Below, in pieces: positions 60,973 to 64,000 of a DNA stretch of 64,000 bases. Under the pieces are notes generated by a model that did not search any database, was not told where the DNA came from, and saw nothing but the letters and a program-made list of their open reading frames with translations. A program made the translations under genes and the position numbers. The stretch comes from Candidatus Altimarinota bacterium (lineage in GTDB: Bacteria > Patescibacteriota > Gracilibacteria > UBA4473). The stretch spans positions 96,612-160,611 of the forward strand of contig JAHDHX010000005.1 in assembly GCA_020631075.1 (NCBI GenBank), read 5' to 3'. Every line of letters starts with the position of its first letter. Position 1 is the stretch's first letter.

Positions 60973-61835
60973 TCATCCTTTCCATCCTCGCCTTCATCCT
61001 CATCTTCTCTACGCTCATCCTCGTGCATGAGTGGGGCCACTTCACCGCCGCCATCCGCACAGGGGTCAAGGTCGAGGAGTTCGGCCTCGGCCTCGGCCAC
61101 ACCTTGCTGAAGAAACACCACAACGGCGTGGATTTCACCCTCAATGCCATCCCCTTCGGCGGCTTCGTGCGAATGCTCGGCGAAGAGGAGTCCAGCAACG
61201 ACCCCCGCTCGTTTGAGCAAGCCGCCCTCTGGAAGCGTATGCTTATCACCGTCGCAGGCGTCATCATGAACTGGCTCTTCGCCATCATCGCCCTCATTAT
61301 TGTCTTCTGGGCCGGCAGCACCCCGATTTTGATCACCCAGTCAGATTTCCAGTCCGCCATCGACACAGGCATCATCACCGTCGACGACACCCAAACCATT
61401 ACCGCCGTGAATGAGATTCAAAAGCCTCTCCTCGAAGCCATCCCCTACGGCATCACCGAAACCTTCCGCATCTCAGGGGCTGTCCTGCAAAAAGTCGCCG
61501 AGATCCCAGGCGACGTCATGCGTCAGGGCGGCGTGCCCGAGGGCCTCGCTGGTCCCGTCGGCATCGCCCAGATCACCCATCAGGTCACCCCCGAGGGGCT
61601 CATCCCCCTCCTCAAGCTCGCCGCTCTGCTCAGCATCTCCCTCGCCGTCATGAATCTCCTTCCCATCCCCGCGCTCGACGGCGGACGGCTCCTATTTCAG
61701 CTGTTTGAACTCATCACCGGCCAGCGCCCCCCCGCGCATTACGAAAACTACCTTCACTATGCAGGCTTCGTCCTTTTAATGTCATTATTACTCCTCGTTA
61801 CATGGTCTGACATCGCCCGCCTCATCGCAGGCTAA
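60969..61835 (+). CDS. rseP: Site-2 protease family zinc metalloprotease (RseP-like)
   Basis: 288 residues. HEWGH at 20-24 (zinc ligands and catalytic Glu) in the first membrane helix, GVKVEEFGLGLG shortly after, AGVIMNWLFAI helix, and NLLPIPALDGGRLLFQL with the third ligand Asp near the C-terminus. The PDZ domains of E. coli RseP are absent, leaving a minimal core; a short loop occupies their place. It may cleave an anti-sigma factor after a site-1 cut; the PrsW-like protease at 2739 is another candidate in such a cascade. A terminator follows. Confidence 0.93.
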   Translation: MIILSILAFILIFSTLILVHEWGHFTAAIRTGVKVEEFGLGLGHTLLKKHHNGVDFTLNAIPFGGFVRMLGEEESSNDPRSFEQAALWKRMLITVAGVIMNWLFAIIALIIVFWAGSTPILITQSDFQSAIDTGIITVDDTQTITAVNEIQKPLLEAIPYGITETFRISGAVLQKVAEIPGDVMRQGGVPEGLAGPVGIAQITHQVTPEGLIPLLKLAALLSISLAVMNLLPIPALDGGRLLFQLFELITGQRPPAHYENYLHYAGFVLLMSLLLLVTWSDIARLIAG

Positions 61836-61868
61836 TCACAAGCAACGCAAGACTGAAGACATCTCCTC

Positions 61869-61902
61869 AGCTGGCAGAGATCCCTCCCTCGCCAGCTTTT
61901 TT
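61869..61902 (+). terminator. Terminator after rseP
   Basis: Stem AGCTGGC (61869-61875) / GCCAGCT (61891-61897) with a 15-base loop, followed by TTTTT. It closes the metK-yidD-rseP unit. Confidence 0.88.
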
Positions 61903-61965
61903 CATATGCACACACCTATTTCTAGCCCGCCCATAGTCGCCTCTCATCTTTTCCCGAAAAATGTT

Positions 61966-61993
61966 TTGACACCCCGACCCCCCTTTCTATAGT
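61966..61993 (+). promoter_or_regulatory. Strong promoter for the 23S rRNA gene
   Basis: Consensus TTGACA (61966-61971), 16-base spacer, TATAGT (61988-61993). It lies directly after the rseP terminator and about 260 bases before the mature 23S 5' end, so the 23S gene appears to have its own promoter. Confidence 0.8.
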
Positions 61994-62257
61994 CGCTTGG
62001 CGGTTGAGGGGGGCTCAGTTGATTTCCGCTGTTACATTTGTCTCAGCGAAGCAATCAGACACACGAGTCAATCAGCAATGATCTTTTACGTTATATCATC
62101 TTCTTCTTCTTGATATCATCTTTAGGGATATCAAGAGATAGTAGTCTTTTTCAGGAATTTTGCGATGACTGAAAGAGCTACAAATTCCAACCAAATTTAA
62201 TAAATTTGTTTCTGTAATTTGCTCATCAGAAATGATGAGTTCAAAAATTGTAGAGTT
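61994..62257 (+). other. 23S rRNA leader with processing hairpins
   Basis: About 260 AT-rich bases between promoter and 23S start. Hairpins: CTTGATATC/GATATCAAG with a nine-base loop (62109-62135) and CTCATCA-GAAA-TGATGAG (62222-62239), a seven-base stem with a GNRA loop. They are plausible processing or antitermination structures. No 16S, tRNA or coding frame is present. Confidence 0.6.

Positions 62258-64000
<1,743 letters not shown>

Overview
The window reads as a chromosome segment of a small-genome Candidate Phyla Radiation (Patescibacteria) bacterium, possibly near Peregrinibacteria/Gracilibacteria; the phylum is likely, the finer placement is a guess. Support: tight gene packing with many 4-base ATGA stop/start overlaps; several families common in CPR genomes (DUF4012 protein, two-helix pilin-like membrane protein, DUF11-rich giant surface protein, truncated MGMT, rpsP-khpA pair); and a 23S rRNA gene with its own promoter and no 16S directly upstream. 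TGA is used as a stop, so the code is standard (table 11). The + strand is strikingly C-rich and G-poor whichever strand is coding, from base 1 to about 61.8 kb, except in three AT-rich patches.

Layout. 1-3.7 kb: end of a GT2 glycosyltransferase, a lipoprotein, trxB and a PrsW-type protease. 3.8-7.4 kb: def, ftsH, gmk, yraN, the last three chained by ATGA overlaps. 7.4-18.7 kb: MFS exporter and hflX, a small MGMT, a pseudophosphatase/propeller membrane protein, an FNR-like reductase, uvrC, a class IV aminotransferase with bL25, and a glutamate dehydrogenase-type enzyme. 18.8-20.3 kb: an AT-rich two-gene patch followed by a gene-free 550-base stretch holding a strongly structured 294-base element. 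20.3-23.9 kb: CorA-like transporter, DUF2797 protein, recJ. 23.9-25.7 kb: an AT-rich two-gene islet of unknown function. 25.9-36.6 kb: TrmB-like regulator, aroB, a DnaQ exonuclease fused to a degenerate DinG-like helicase, PrxQ, an SF2 helicase with membrane segments, comF-dus, a pilin-like protein, khpA and rpsP. 36.7-46.3 kb: cell-surface block (DUF4012 protein, lipoprotein, 2507-residue repeat protein). 46.5-54.6 kb: rplU, infB, three surface-polysaccharide genes and infC-rpmI-rplT. 54.7-61.8 kb: a flavodoxin/2-oxoacid:ferredoxin oxidoreductase operon, an aminotransferase, metK-yidD-rseP. 61.9-64 kb: promoter, leader and the first ~1.74 kb of 23S rRNA.

The genes fit a reduced, probably host- or community-dependent cell: translation and quality control (def, ftsH, infB, infC, ribosomal proteins), repair (uvrC, recJ, MGMT), limited redox metabolism (TrxB, FNR, flavodoxin plus OFOR, PrxQ), and much investment in the envelope. 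The least explained items are the 294-base structured element at 19926-20219, MITE-like elements inserted at gene stop codons (15.7, 50.7 and 58.1 kb), the chimeric giant surface protein, and the AT-rich islet at 23.9-25.7 kb.
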